From positions 744,001 to 808,000 of the forward strand of contig NC_014506.1 of assembly GCF_000147355.1 (NCBI RefSeq): a stretch of DNA of 64,000 bases, in the 5' to 3' direction. Made by a program: the position numbers and the translations under genes. This document shows positions 1 through 8,098 of the stretch, piece after piece; positions within the stretch are counted from its first letter, which is position 1, and each line of letters starts with the position of its first letter. A model generated the notes under the pieces. It was not told where the DNA came from and did not search any database. It saw nothing but the letters and a program-made list of their open reading frames with translations. The stretch is from Sulfurimonas autotrophica DSM 16294 (GTDB lineage Bacteria; Campylobacterota; Campylobacteria; Campylobacterales; Sulfurimonadaceae).

Positions 1-693
1 AATGATATGAAAAATGCTAGAATATTTGGGCTTACAGGTCTTTTAGTAGGTCTTGCAGCACACTCAAATCTTGGTGGTGTTTTTGGATTTTTAAATGCAA
101 GAATTATCTCTAATGGTGTATTTTATCCAACATATTTTATTTTAACTGCATTTATTACAGGTATATACTTAATATATTTAATGTATGGATTTAGATATAA
201 AATGCAAATTCCAGATGATATTAAAAAGGGCCTTTTAGGACTTGCTAAAATTCAAGCATTGCTTCTTGCAATATTGATGTTCTTTGAAACTTGGAAATTT
301 TTGACTGCTATTTATGGTGGTATGCCAGGTCGTGCCGATACTGCAGAACATATTTTACATAGTGGCGCTTTTTTATATGGAGAAGTTCTTTGTGGTATGG
401 TTATTCCATTCGTAATTATGTTAGCCACGAAATGGCAATCCATTAAACTTTATGTATTTACTTCCTTTATTGGTATGATTGGTATCTTCTTTATGAGATA
501 TGATTTAGTTCATGATACACAACTTAAACCACTTCAAATGATGAAAACTGTAGAGTATCAGCTTCCACCTGAGTGGGTTGAATACTTTCCAAGTGCTGCT
601 GAAATAGCTATTGGTTTTGGTGGTATTGGTATTTTCTTTATGCTTTACTATTTTGGTCAAAAAATGTTTGATCTTGAAGGCGGAGCTCATTAG
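1..693 (+). CDS. NrfD/PsrC-family membrane subunit, 5' end outside window
   Basis: C-terminal part of a polytopic quinol-interacting membrane subunit of a molybdopterin oxidoreductase. The frame is open from base 1; an in-frame ATG at base 7 lies in the middle of the family's membrane core (LVGLAAHSNLG stretch), so the gene almost certainly begins upstream. About 230 residues are visible with five to six hydrophobic segments and a short tail; family members are usually over 300 residues. Downstream come the catalytic and Fe-S subunits in the same direction, so the order is C-A-B. It probably exchanges electrons between the quinone pool and the Fe-S subunit. The family assignment is fairly sure; the substrate of the complex is not. 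Confidence 0.8.
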   Translation, partial: NDMKNARIFGLTGLLVGLAAHSNLGGVFGFLNARIISNGVFYPTYFILTAFITGIYLIYLMYGFRYKMQIPDDIKKGLLGLAKIQALLLAILMFFETWKFLTAIYGGMPGRADTAEHILHSGAFLYGEVLCGMVIPFVIMLATKWQSIKLYVFTSFIGMIGIFFMRYDLVHDTQLKPLQMMKTVEYQLPPEWVEYFPSAAEIAIGFGGIGIFFMLYYFGQKMFDLEGGAH

Positions 694-700
694 CTATTTT

Positions 701-724
701 TAGGTGTGACTTTAGTCGCACCTA
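701..724 (+). other. Intercistronic stem-loop between nrfD-like and molybdoenzyme genes
   Basis: TAGGTGTGAC and GTCGCACCTA form a 10-bp stem with one G-U pair and a TTTA loop. No T-run follows on the plus strand, so it looks more like an RNA-processing or stability element than a terminator. Confidence 0.5.
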
Positions 725-749
725 ACATTAACTTAGTTACAATCTCACT

Positions 750-3059
750 ATGAAAATCATAGAAACTTCCAGAAGAAAATTTTTGCAGGGTAGCATTTCA
801 CTCTGTGTTTATGCTACTTCATCTCTTGCAAATTCATGCATTACTATAAAAACAACTGCTAAACGCGATGCAGAAGATATACCTTATCTTTGTAATATGT
901 GTAGAAATAAGTGTGCTGGCTTTGCTAGAGTTGAAAATAGTACGATTACAAAACTCAATCCAAACCAATACTTTCCAAAATCAAGAAATATGCTTTGTCC
1001 AAAAGGAAATGCAGGGATTCAAGCTGTATATGATAAAGACAGACTTAAATACCCTCTTATTAGAATAGGGGAGAGAGGATCTGGCAGGTTTAAACGTGTT
1101 ACTTGGGATGAAGCAAACGAATATATAAAAGATAAGTTAGTTAAGATAATTGACGAGCAAAAGGATAATCGCTCTAGCTTAGCTTATTGTAACGGAGAAG
1201 GTTTTAATAAAGATGAGTATATCAAATTTTTCGGTGGAAAAATAGGCAGTGCAAACTTTTTAGATGAGGGTTCTATCTGTTTAAATACCAAACTAGGTGC
1301 GACACAGCTTACAATTGGTGATGTTGGTGAGATGGATGTGGCTGGAAGTGATTACCTTATAATAAGTGGGGCAAATAGATATGAATCTCTAATCACTCCT
1401 GATAGTGTAGATATGCTTCACACAAAGCAAAAACTTGTTGTTTTAGATCCACGATGCACAATGACTGCTATAAAAGCAGATGAATTTTTACCTATAAATC
1501 CTGGAACTGATTTGGCATTTTGTTTAAGTATGGTTTATATTGCCATAAAAGAGAAACTCTATAATGCGAAATATGTAAAAGAACAGTTTGATGATTTTGA
1601 TAAATTACAACAACATATACTGTCTCATAAATACACAGCAAAATGGGCAGAGAGTAAAACGCATATACCTGCAGAGAAAATAGAGCAGGTGACAAGAGAA
1701 TTTTTTAGTGCCAAAAATCCACTCTATTATTTGGGTAGAAGAAGTGTCTGGTCTCAAAATGATTTTCAATTTCGTAGAGCCATGGTACTTATAAATGCAC
1801 TTGCCGGAAGTGTAAACCGTAAAGGTGGCATTATTTTTGGAAAACCTATAAAGTTAAATCAGGAAGAGATCGTGGAACCTTTATATAATGCAGCAGAGGG
1901 AAGATTTGATTTAGATGGTATTATTTATGGCTCTAGTAAAGGGGGTAGTTGGTTAAACTTTAGAGATAAAGTCATCTCAAAAACTGCTCCTTATCCAGTA
2001 AATGCGATGTTTATACGAAAACATAACTTGATGCAAAATATGCCAAATATTGCAAAGACTAGAAAAATGCTGGAGATGATGGATTTAGTAGTAGTGCTTG
2101 ATACTATGCCTAGTGATACAGCTATGATGGCGGATGTAATACTTCCGGAGTGTACTTATTTAGAGCGTGAAGATATGGTTGTGAGTTTTAACAGACTTGA
2201 ACCATCATTGGCTTTGAGAAATGAAGTGATAAAACCGCTTTATGAGAGTAAAACTATGCAAGATATTTTAAAAGGCTTAGGCAAAAAACTCTCAGTTCCT
2301 CTTTTTGAAGTGAGTGCAAAATATGATGAAGATTTACAGGATAGTATAGCAGAGTTAGGAAAAGTAAAAGCTTTTGAAGAAGGTGGGTATGATTTAGCCG
2401 AGTTATATAAACACAGTGTAGCTAGACGAAATAAAAATCTTATTATAAAACAGTTTGGAGAAGCAGTCTATAACTCTTTAAAAACAAAAGGAGTTTGGCA
2501 TCCGTTTATAGAGAAACAAAAAGATTTGGGAAATAATCTCTATGAATATTATCCAGAAGAGAAACGATACTACAGTGTAGATAAAAAATATAGAGTAAAG
2601 TGTTACATAGAAAAATTGGCAAAAAATGGAAGTGATGCACTCCCAACTTGGCATGATAGTTATGATTTTAAAGTAGCTAAAGAGAGTTTTAGAATGATAA
2701 CAGGTCGTTATGTGACTTCTACGCAAACAGCCTCAACAAATAATGTAATGTTGCGAGATATAGAAGCAACGAATCATATCTGGATAAATGATAGTGTTGC
2801 AAAAAAACTAGATATAAAAGAGGGTGATAGTGTAGCGGTATCTAGTCCTATATCAAGAGTTGTCATTAAAGCATACCCTACCAATAAAATAGCACCGGAT
2901 GTTGTTTGGTTTGCTCATGGTTTTGGTATGGATAGTGAAGAGTTGACGAGTGCTTTTGGGAATGGAGCTTGCGATAACCAGATAATAGAAGACAGTTTTG
3001 AGAAAGTCTATGGGTGCGCAACAATGCATCATACAGATGTACAGATAAGGAAGCTCTAA
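750..3059 (+). CDS. Tat-exported molybdopterin oxidoreductase catalytic subunit (PsrA/PhsA-like)
   Basis: A 769-residue periplasmic catalytic subunit of the DMSO-reductase superfamily. The N-terminus carries a twin-arginine motif (SRRKFLQG, residues 7-14). An N-terminal [4Fe-4S] site is visible as C48-x2-C51-x3-C55-x27-C83, followed by the molybdopterin domains and a C-terminal dinucleotide-binding domain. C177, in GSANFLDEGSIC, is at the position of the Cys molybdenum ligand of polysulfide/thiosulfate reductases. It sits between the membrane subunit and the Fe-S subunit and overlaps the latter by one base. Polysulfide or thiosulfate reduction is the best guess from family and likely host; tetrathionate or another sulfur or arsenic substrate cannot be excluded. 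Confidence 0.85.
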   Translation: MKIIETSRRKFLQGSISLCVYATSSLANSCITIKTTAKRDAEDIPYLCNMCRNKCAGFARVENSTITKLNPNQYFPKSRNMLCPKGNAGIQAVYDKDRLKYPLIRIGERGSGRFKRVTWDEANEYIKDKLVKIIDEQKDNRSSLAYCNGEGFNKDEYIKFFGGKIGSANFLDEGSICLNTKLGATQLTIGDVGEMDVAGSDYLIISGANRYESLITPDSVDMLHTKQKLVVLDPRCTMTAIKADEFLPINPGTDLAFCLSMVYIAIKEKLYNAKYVKEQFDDFDKLQQHILSHKYTAKWAESKTHIPAEKIEQVTREFFSAKNPLYYLGRRSVWSQNDFQFRRAMVLINALAGSVNRKGGIIFGKPIKLNQEEIVEPLYNAAEGRFDLDGIIYGSSKGGSWLNFRDKVISKTAPYPVNAMFIRKHNLMQNMPNIAKTRKMLEMMDLVVVLDTMPSDTAMMADVILPECTYLEREDMVVSFNRLEPSLALRNEVIKPLYESKTMQDILKGLGKKLSVPLFEVSAKYDEDLQDSIAELGKVKAFEEGGYDLAELYKHSVARRNKNLIIKQFGEAVYNSLKTKGVWHPFIEKQKDLGNNLYEYYPEEKRYYSVDKKYRVKCYIEKLAKNGSDALPTWHDSYDFKVAKESFRMITGRYVTSTQTASTNNVMLRDIEATNHIWINDSVAKKLDIKEGDSVAVSSPISRVVIKAYPTNKIAPDVVWFAHGFGMDSEELTSAFGNGACDNQIIEDSFEKVYGCATMHHTDVQIRKL

Positions 3060-3625
3060 TGGCAAATTATGGGATGGCATTTGATTATAAATTATGTATA
3101 AATTGCCACGCATGTGAAGTGGCTTGTAAAGAAGAGAATGGTATAGATTTAGGCGCAAAGAATCATAGACTTTGGATTCAGGAAGATGGTGCAACACAAG
3201 GAGATTTTTGGAATCTTGAAACTTCAGAAGTAAAGTTTATGCAGATGCAGTGTCAAGAATGTCAAGATGCTCCCTGTATGGAAGCTTGTCCAAATGATGC
3301 TATATATAGAGATAAAAATGGTATTGTACGACTTTATAAAGAGAAATGTGATTTGACTATGACCTGTATGGAAGCCTGTCCCTATGATGCCAGATATGTT
3401 GATGAAAAAAATCATATAACGGATAAATGTGTATTTTGTGCAGATACGAGACTGGCTCGGGGTGAAACTACAACAGCATGTCAGATTACCTGTCCGGCAA
3501 AACTAAGATATTTTGGCGATTTGGATGATGAAAAGAGTGAGATTAGCAGAATATTAAAAGAGAGAAAGCATTTTACTTTAAAATCAGAGCTTGGCACAAA
3601 GCCAAAACTCTTTTATCTTGAATGA
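3059..3625 (+). CDS. Four-cluster ferredoxin subunit of molybdoenzyme (PsrB-like)
   Basis: A 188-residue electron-transfer subunit. The ATG at 3059 overlaps the previous stop (TAATG) and begins MANYGMAFDYKLC, so it is preferred over the upstream in-frame ATG at 3014. Cys groups are C13/C16/C19/C23, C65/C68/C73/C77, C97/C103/C107 and C124/C127/C141/C145. The third group reads C-x2-T-x2-C-x3-C: the expected second Cys is T100, so that cluster may be [3Fe-4S] or otherwise altered. No signal peptide is seen; such subunits usually travel with the Tat-exported catalytic partner. It should pass electrons between the NrfD-type subunit and the molybdenum subunit. Confidence 0.85.
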   Translation: MANYGMAFDYKLCINCHACEVACKEENGIDLGAKNHRLWIQEDGATQGDFWNLETSEVKFMQMQCQECQDAPCMEACPNDAIYRDKNGIVRLYKEKCDLTMTCMEACPYDARYVDEKNHITDKCVFCADTRLARGETTTACQITCPAKLRYFGDLDDEKSEISRILKERKHFTLKSELGTKPKLFYLE

Positions 3626-3630
3626 ATAGA

Positions 3631-4716
3631 CTAAAAAATGGTAGGCTGAATCTCTTCATTATTAACGCCACCATCTTCATTGACTTTTAGTAGGTAGTTC
3701 CATAATTTTGTAGAAATATTTTGATAGCGCTTAGATGTTTCGCAATTTGGTGCGATAATTGTGATAGGTTGTCCACTATCTCCACCTTCACGAATAGCAG
3801 GTTCTATAGGGATTTCTCCTAAAACGGTTGTTTCATACGCATCAGCTAAAGGTTGTGTTGTTCCTTTTCCAAAGATGTCAAACTCTTCACTTGTACTAGG
3901 GCAAATAAAACCACTCATATTTTCAACTAAACCAGCTATTGGGATATGAAGATTTTTAAACATATCCATACTGCGTATAGTGTCATCTAGGGCTACTTTT
4001 TGCGGTGTAGTTACGCATACGCCTGCAGTTACCGGCAGGTTTTGTGCAAGAGCCAGTTGTGCATCACCAGTTCCAGGAGGCATATCAAAAAGTAAGACAT
4101 CCAACTCTCCCCACTCTATATCTTCAAGCATCTGTTCTATTGCTTGTGTGACCATAGCACCTTTCCATATAAGAGAGGCACCTCTCTCAACAAGTGAACC
4201 TATGGACATAACTTTTATGTTATGTGCAGGAATTGGTTTTATAGTTTTGCCTAAAAATACGGGTTGAATATCTGCTATACCCATCATACGAGGAATATTT
4301 GGACCATAAATATCCGCATCTAAAAGTCCGACACGTTTGCCTTGTTGCGCTAATGCAATAGCAAGGTTAACAGTTGTAGTAGATTTACCTACACCACCTT
4401 TACCGCTGCTAACCATTACAAAATTTTGAATGTTTGGCAGTACGTTTTTACCATTAGAGCTTGTCTCTTTTGGCATTTTTGGTTTTAAAATTTTTACAAT
4501 AACAGGCATATCTGTTTTAGTTTTAATTCTTGTTGTGATTTCATCTCTAAGTTGTGTTTCTATTTCTATGGAAGTAGATGGAATAGAGAGGGTTATTGAG
4601 ATCTCTTTTTCTATGATTTTGATTTCTCGAACAAAATCAAAATGGACTATACTTTTAGTGAAACCTGGATATATTACTTGTTTTAATAAATCTTCAATAA
4701 TTTCTTGCTTTATCAT
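3631..4716 (-). CDS. mrp: Mrp/ApbC-type P-loop Fe-S carrier ATPase
   Basis: A 361-residue protein with an N-terminal DUF59-like region (about residues 1-85) and a MinD/Mrp NTPase domain with deviant Walker A VSSGKGGVGKST, then DADIYGPN and DMPPGTGDAQ. The family binds and transfers Fe-S clusters in the cytosol. The ATG at 4716 is preferred over the TTG at 4725 because an AAGG lies 9 bases upstream of the ATG, whereas it abuts the TTG. The usual C-terminal CxxC that bridges a cluster between protomers reads ICPSTSEEF, so the second Cys is missing. It converges on the ferredoxin gene with only a five-base gap. Confidence 0.92.
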   Translation of the reverse strand: MIKQEIIEDLLKQVIYPGFTKSIVHFDFVREIKIIEKEISITLSIPSTSIEIETQLRDEITTRIKTKTDMPVIVKILKPKMPKETSSNGKNVLPNIQNFVMVSSGKGGVGKSTTTVNLAIALAQQGKRVGLLDADIYGPNIPRMMGIADIQPVFLGKTIKPIPAHNIKVMSIGSLVERGASLIWKGAMVTQAIEQMLEDIEWGELDVLLFDMPPGTGDAQLALAQNLPVTAGVCVTTPQKVALDDTIRSMDMFKNLHIPIAGLVENMSGFICPSTSEEFDIFGKGTTQPLADAYETTVLGEIPIEPAIREGGDSGQPITIIAPNCETSKRYQNISTKLWNYLLKVNEDGGVNNEEIQPTIF

Positions 4717-4746
4717 TTTAAACAACCTTGTCTTTTTGTGAATGAT

Positions 4747-4752
4747 ATTATA
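4747..4752 (-). promoter_or_regulatory. -10 element for mrp
   Basis: TATAAT on the minus strand in the context GTTATAATATC, about 30 bases upstream of the chosen mrp ATG. No clear -35 is seen, as is common for AT-rich Campylobacterota promoters. Confidence 0.5.
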
Positions 4753-4856
4753 ACAAATAGTTACACATTTGTATTAAAAGTATAAATTACTTTTATAATA
4801 AATATTACTTTTATATTATATGAGATAAAATTATTGTATATTTTTAAGGAGATTAC

Positions 4857-5177
4857 ATGAATAAAATTGTAAAAATTGCACTAGGTGCAGCTGTTATTTT
4901 AAGTTTAGGTGCTACTGTTGCAAGTGCAGATGCTGCAAAAGGTCAAAAACTTTATGCTAAAAAGCTTAAAGAAGCATGTGGAATGAATGGTGCGAAATTT
5001 GCAGCAAAGCATACTCAAGATGAGTGGGATGAAATTGGTGTAAAAGGTATGGCAAAAGAGATTAAAAACATTTGTCCAAAAGTGCAAGACAAGGCTTTGA
5101 AATCTAAATATTTACAACATTATTATGATTTTGCACATGACTTTGCAAGTGACAGCGGAAACGTACCTTCGTGTTAA
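4857..5177 (+). CDS. Small periplasmic cytochrome-c-like protein lacking a haem motif
   Basis: A 106-residue protein with a clear signal peptide (cleavage probably after ASA, residues 22-24). The mature part resembles a class I cytochrome c: an initial GQKLYAKK helix, then ACGMNGAKF where CxxCHG would be expected. No CxxCH is present; the three cysteines are C41, one in ICPK and the last residue. Haem attachment by the usual route therefore looks impossible. An AAGGAG Shine-Dalgarno precedes the ATG. It stands alone between mrp (divergent) and rplU. Function is not recognised; a metal- or sulfur-binding periplasmic protein derived from the cytochrome fold is speculation. Confidence 0.7.
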   Translation: MNKIVKIALGAAVILSLGATVASADAAKGQKLYAKKLKEACGMNGAKFAAKHTQDEWDEIGVKGMAKEIKNICPKVQDKALKSKYLQHYYDFAHDFASDSGNVPSC

Positions 5178-5180
5178 TTT

Positions 5181-5210
5181 TTTTAAACTACTCATTTGAG
5201 TAGTTTAAAA
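5181..5210 (+). terminator. Palindromic hairpin after the cytochrome-like gene
   Basis: TTTTAAACTACTCA and TGAGTAGTTTAAAA form a perfect 14-bp inverted repeat around TT. The A/T arms themselves supply U-rich ends; no separate T-run follows, so termination strength is uncertain. Confidence 0.5.
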
Positions 5211-5297
5211 CCTTCTACTATACTAGAAAACATCTACAAAATATCAGATTTATAATTAATTTTAAAACAATTAAACATAACTTAAAGCTTAGTTAGA

Positions 5298-5303
5298 TAT
5301 AAT
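5298..5303 (+). promoter_or_regulatory. -10 element for rplU-rpmA
   Basis: TATAAT in GTTAGATATAATTCC, 48 bases before the rplU ATG. The predicted leader contains a small hairpin TTGTA-GAAA-TACAA (5313-5326) with a GNRA tetraloop. Confidence 0.6.
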
Positions 5304-5350
5304 TCCGGACTTTTGTAGAAATACAACCTAAAAATATTTAAGGACCATAG

Positions 5351-5659
5351 ATGTACGCAATTATTAAAAATGGTGGTAAACAGTATAAAGTTCAAGAGGG
5401 TGATGTTCTTTCATTAGACAAATTATCTTTAGAACCTGAAGCTACTATCGAAATCAAAGAAGTTCTAGCAGTTAATGCTGGCGAACTTAAAATGGGAGCT
5501 CCGTATGTTGACGGTGCTGTTGTAACTGCTGAAGTTATCAGCGAAGGACGTGACAAGAAAGTTGTAATTTTCAAAAAACGTCGTCGTAAAGATAGTAAAG
5601 TAAAACGTGGTTTCAGAAGAGATCATACTCGTGTTCGTATCACAAAAATAGCTGCTTAA
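5351..5659 (+). CDS. rplU: 50S ribosomal protein L21
   Basis: 102 residues, normal L21 length, beginning [18 protein letters not shown], with a basic C-terminal segment [19 protein letters not shown]. It binds 23S rRNA domain I in the large subunit. AAGGA precedes the ATG. rpmA and obg follow, the classic bacterial L21-L27-Obg neighbourhood. The 162-base gap to rpmA is unusually long and structured. Confidence 0.98.
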   Translation: MYAIIKNGGKQYKVQEGDVLSLDKLSLEPEATIEIKEVLAVNAGELKMGAPYVDGAVVTAEVISEGRDKKVVIFKKRRRKDSKVKRGFRRDHTRVRITKIAA

Positions 5660-5690
5660 ATCGAGTAGTTTAAAAGTAAAATGCATTAAA

Positions 5691-5764
5691 GGTGCTAGCA
5701 CCGTGAGCTTCACGCTGAGTGAAGCCTAGTGCTAACGTTAGAGTTGGGAATTACTTCCCTACTC
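5691..5764 (+). other. Structured RNA segment in the rplU-rpmA intergenic region
   Basis: Three nested or adjacent helices can be drawn. TAGCAC (5697-5702) pairs with GTGCTA (5729-5734). Inside it, GCTTCAC (5707-5713) pairs with GTGAAGC (5719-5725) around GCTGA. Then GAGTTGGGAA (5741-5750) pairs with TTCCCTACTC (5755-5764) around TTAC with one T-T mismatch. GGTGC-TA-GCACC (5691-5702) is an alternative to the first helix. Together with the switch element at 5781 this occupies most of the gap. No known RNA family is recognised. Confidence 0.55.
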
Positions 5765-5780
5765 GTAAAAATAAATAAGA

Positions 5781-5814
5781 GGTTCCCTTAAATTTGGGAA
5801 CCAAATTTAAGGAG
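5781..5814 (+). promoter_or_regulatory. Two competing hairpins controlling the rpmA ribosome-binding site
   Basis: GGTTCCC (5781-5787) pairs with GGGAACC (5796-5802). Alternatively CCTTAAATTT (5786-5795) pairs perfectly with AAATTTAAGG (5803-5812). The second hairpin buries the Shine-Dalgarno AAGGAG (5809-5814), which lies 7 bases before the rpmA ATG; the first leaves it free. The two share 5786-5787 and interlock with no linker bases, so they should be mutually exclusive. This is the layout of a translational switch. The trigger is unknown. Confidence 0.55.
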
Positions 5815-5821
5815 ACAGAAG

Positions 5822-6079
5822 ATGGCACATAAGAAAGGTCAGGGTAGTACACAGAATAATCGTGATTCGGCTGGTAGAAGACTTGGTGTTAAAAAATTTG
5901 GTGGAGAGGCTGTAATTGCCGGAAACATCATTATTCGCCAACGTGGAACTAAAGTTCATCCAGGTAAAAATGTAGGTATGGGTAAAGATCATACTATATT
6001 TGCTTTAGTTGACGGTATTGTTGCATTTGAAAGAAAAGACAAAAAACGTCAACAAGTTTCAATTATACCTGCTGCATAA
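5822..6079 (+). CDS. rpmA: 50S ribosomal protein L27
   Basis: 85 residues beginning [18 protein letters not shown], the standard L27 start with the flexible N-terminus that reaches the peptidyl-transferase centre. There is no N-terminal extension of the kind cleaved in Firmicutes. AAGGAG lies 7 bases before the ATG and is part of the hairpin switch described upstream. It is co-directional with rplU and obg. Confidence 0.98.
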   Translation: MAHKKGQGSTQNNRDSAGRRLGVKKFGGEAVIAGNIIIRQRGTKVHPGKNVGMGKDHTIFALVDGIVAFERKDKKRQQVSIIPAA

Positions 6080-6100
6080 TTCTACAGTATAAAACCCCTT

Positions 6101-6125
6101 ATTCCCATCCTCTTAAGATGGGAAT
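6101..6125 (+). terminator. Hairpin after rpmA
   Basis: ATTCCCATC (6101-6109) and GATGGGAAT (6117-6125) form a 9-bp stem. It is followed by ATATTCC rather than a T-run, so termination may be partial. Confidence 0.5.
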
Positions 6126-6231
6126 ATATTCCACAAAGAAAATTTCAAAATATTTAATAATTTACTTTATAATTAATAGTTTTTTCTTAAGTATTTAAAA
6201 TGACACAGAGTCATAAAAAAAGGATTGCACA

Positions 6232-7332
6232 ATGTTTACAGATAGTGTTGAATTAACAGTTAGTTCTGGAAAAGGCGGGCAAGGATGTGTAGCATTCCGT
6301 CGTGAAAAGTTTGTACTCAACGGTGGTCCAAACGGCGGTGACGGCGGAAAAGGCGGCGATGTCTGGTTCAAATGTGATAACAATACACACACACTTTCTC
6401 ATTTCCAAAGACGTATGCATATAAAAGCAGAAAACGGGAAGCCCGGAGAGGGTTCAAACTGTACCGGAAAATCTGGCGCTAAAAAAGTTATTATTGTTCC
6501 ACCGGGAACACAGATTATAGATCAAGAGAGCGGTGAAGTTCTTTTTGATATGCTTAAAGACGGACAGGAAGAAAAGTTTCTTCAAGGTGGAAAAGGCGGA
6601 CTTGGTAATACGCACTTTAAGTCACCTACCAACCAAAGACCAACCTATGCACAACCTGGTGAAAAAGGTGAAACGAAAAATATAAAACTTGATTTGAAAC
6701 TTATTGCAGATATCGGCTTGGTCGGTTTTCCAAATGTCGGAAAATCTACACTGATTTCTACTGTTTCAAATGCGAGACCGGAAATTGCAAATTATGAATT
6801 TACAACGCTTACCCCGAAACTCGGTCAAGTAAATATTGGGGATTATGAATCATTTGTTATGGCAGATATTCCTGGAATTATTGGTGGAGCACATGAAGGA
6901 AAAGGACTTGGAATTGAGTTTCTACGTCATATTGAAAGAACAAAGATATTGTTATTTATGATTGACTTGGCTTCATACAGAGACCTTAAAGAGCAGATAG
7001 AAACACTTAAAAATGAAGTGGCTTCATTTTCAGAAAAACTAGGCGCATCAAGATATGCTATAGCACTCACACGTACAGATATAGTGCCTCAAGAAGAGAT
7101 TAGTGAAAAAGTAGCCGAATTTATATCTATGCTTGATCTTAACCCAAGTAAAGGCAGTGAATTTGATTTTGATAAAGATTTGCCGTATTTTATTCAAGAA
7201 AGTGAAGATGAGACACTTGGATATGAAATCGAAAAACCCTATTTTATTGTTCCTATATCTTCTGCTATCAGTAAAAATATAGAACCTTTAAAATATGCAC
7301 TTTTTAACTTAGTACAGCAAACGAGACAGTAA
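6232..7332 (+). CDS. obg: Obg-family GTPase
   Basis: 366 residues. The N-terminal Obg fold (about 1-158) has the glycine-rich runs [16 protein letters not shown]. The G domain follows with G1 [11 protein letters not shown]3 DIPGIIGGA and G4-like TRTD. Obg acts in 50S assembly and stress control on the ribosome. Preceded by AAAGGATTGCACA ahead of the ATG. Three bases downstream begins proB, so obg, proB, fmt, birA and probably parAB form one transcription unit. Confidence 0.97.
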   Translation: MFTDSVELTVSSGKGGQGCVAFRREKFVLNGGPNGGDGGKGGDVWFKCDNNTHTLSHFQRRMHIKAENGKPGEGSNCTGKSGAKKVIIVPPGTQIIDQESGEVLFDMLKDGQEEKFLQGGKGGLGNTHFKSPTNQRPTYAQPGEKGETKNIKLDLKLIADIGLVGFPNVGKSTLISTVSNARPEIANYEFTTLTPKLGQVNIGDYESFVMADIPGIIGGAHEGKGLGIEFLRHIERTKILLFMIDLASYRDLKEQIETLKNEVASFSEKLGASRYAIALTRTDIVPQEEISEKVAEFISMLDLNPSKGSEFDFDKDLPYFIQESEDETLGYEIEKPYFIVPISSAISKNIEPLKYALFNLVQQTRQ

Positions 7333-7334
7333 GC

Positions 7335-8096
7335 ATGCGTGTTGTAGTTAAAGTAGGCAGTGCTGTTTTAACGCAAGACGGGACTATAGCACTTAAGCGC
7401 ATGCGTGCTCTTGTAGATTTTTTGGCTGAGTTGAAAAAAGAGCATGAAGTAATTTTAGTCTCTTCAGGCGCTGTTGCAGGCGGCTACACAAAACTAAAAC
7501 TTGACAGAACGGTTATAGCAAACAAGCAGGCTCTCGCTGCAATCGGTCAGCCGGTGCTTTTGCATAAATATGCAAGAAAGTTTGCAAAATATGACACCCT
7601 TACGGCACAGGTTTTAGTTACTGCAGCTAATTTAAATTCTACGGATGATATAACACGTATCCGTGCAACGGTTGAGACATTGTTGCGAAATGATGTGCTC
7701 CCTATCGTCAATGAGAATGATGCAACGGCGACAGATGAACTTGAACTGGGTGATAATGATCAGCTCTCTGCATATATAACAAAAGATACAGAGTCCGATA
7801 TGCTTATAATACTTTCTGATATAGATGCTTATTATAACAGTGACCCAAGGCAAAATCCCGATGCAAAAGCACTCAAAATCGTTAATAAAATTGATGAAAA
7901 AGAGCTGGCCAAAGAAGTCAGTCCAAACAATGTTTTTGCCACAGGCGGAATTGTGACAAAACTTAAAGCAGCGGACTATTTACTAAAAGCACATATAGAT
8001 ACGTTTCTTGCAAGCGGATTTGATTTGAGCGATGTAAGAAGTTTTATGCTTGAAGGTTCCCATAAGGGCGGCACACTCTTTACATGTAAAGGCTAA
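7335..8096 (+). CDS. proB: Glutamate 5-kinase, short form without PUA domain
   Basis: 253 residues of the amino-acid-kinase fold: KVGSAVLT at the N-terminus, LVSSGAVAGG, NENDATAT and DNDQLSAY in the middle, and ATGGIVTKLKAA near the end. It phosphorylates glutamate in the first step of proline synthesis. E. coli ProB has about 110 extra residues forming a C-terminal PUA domain; that is absent here. The other proline genes, proC and proA, lie together around 56700-58758. Confidence 0.95.
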   Translation: MRVVVKVGSAVLTQDGTIALKRMRALVDFLAELKKEHEVILVSSGAVAGGYTKLKLDRTVIANKQALAAIGQPVLLHKYARKFAKYDTLTAQVLVTAANLNSTDDITRIRATVETLLRNDVLPIVNENDATATDELELGDNDQLSAYITKDTESDMLIILSDIDAYYNSDPRQNPDAKALKIVNKIDEKELAKEVSPNNVFATGGIVTKLKAADYLLKAHIDTFLASGFDLSDVRSFMLEGSHKGGTLFTCKG

Positions 8097-8098
8097 TA

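Noticed and set aside
5181-5675. Long-range pairing between the hairpin at 5181 and a matching GAGTAGTTTAAAA after rplU
   Set aside because: The 13-base match is real, but the first copy lies upstream of the rplU promoter and would not be in the same transcript.
5465-5713. Minus-strand frames inside rplU, atpA, proA, fabD and ileS
   Set aside because: They lie opposite strong conserved genes, lack ribosome-binding sites and have compositions expected of antisense reading.
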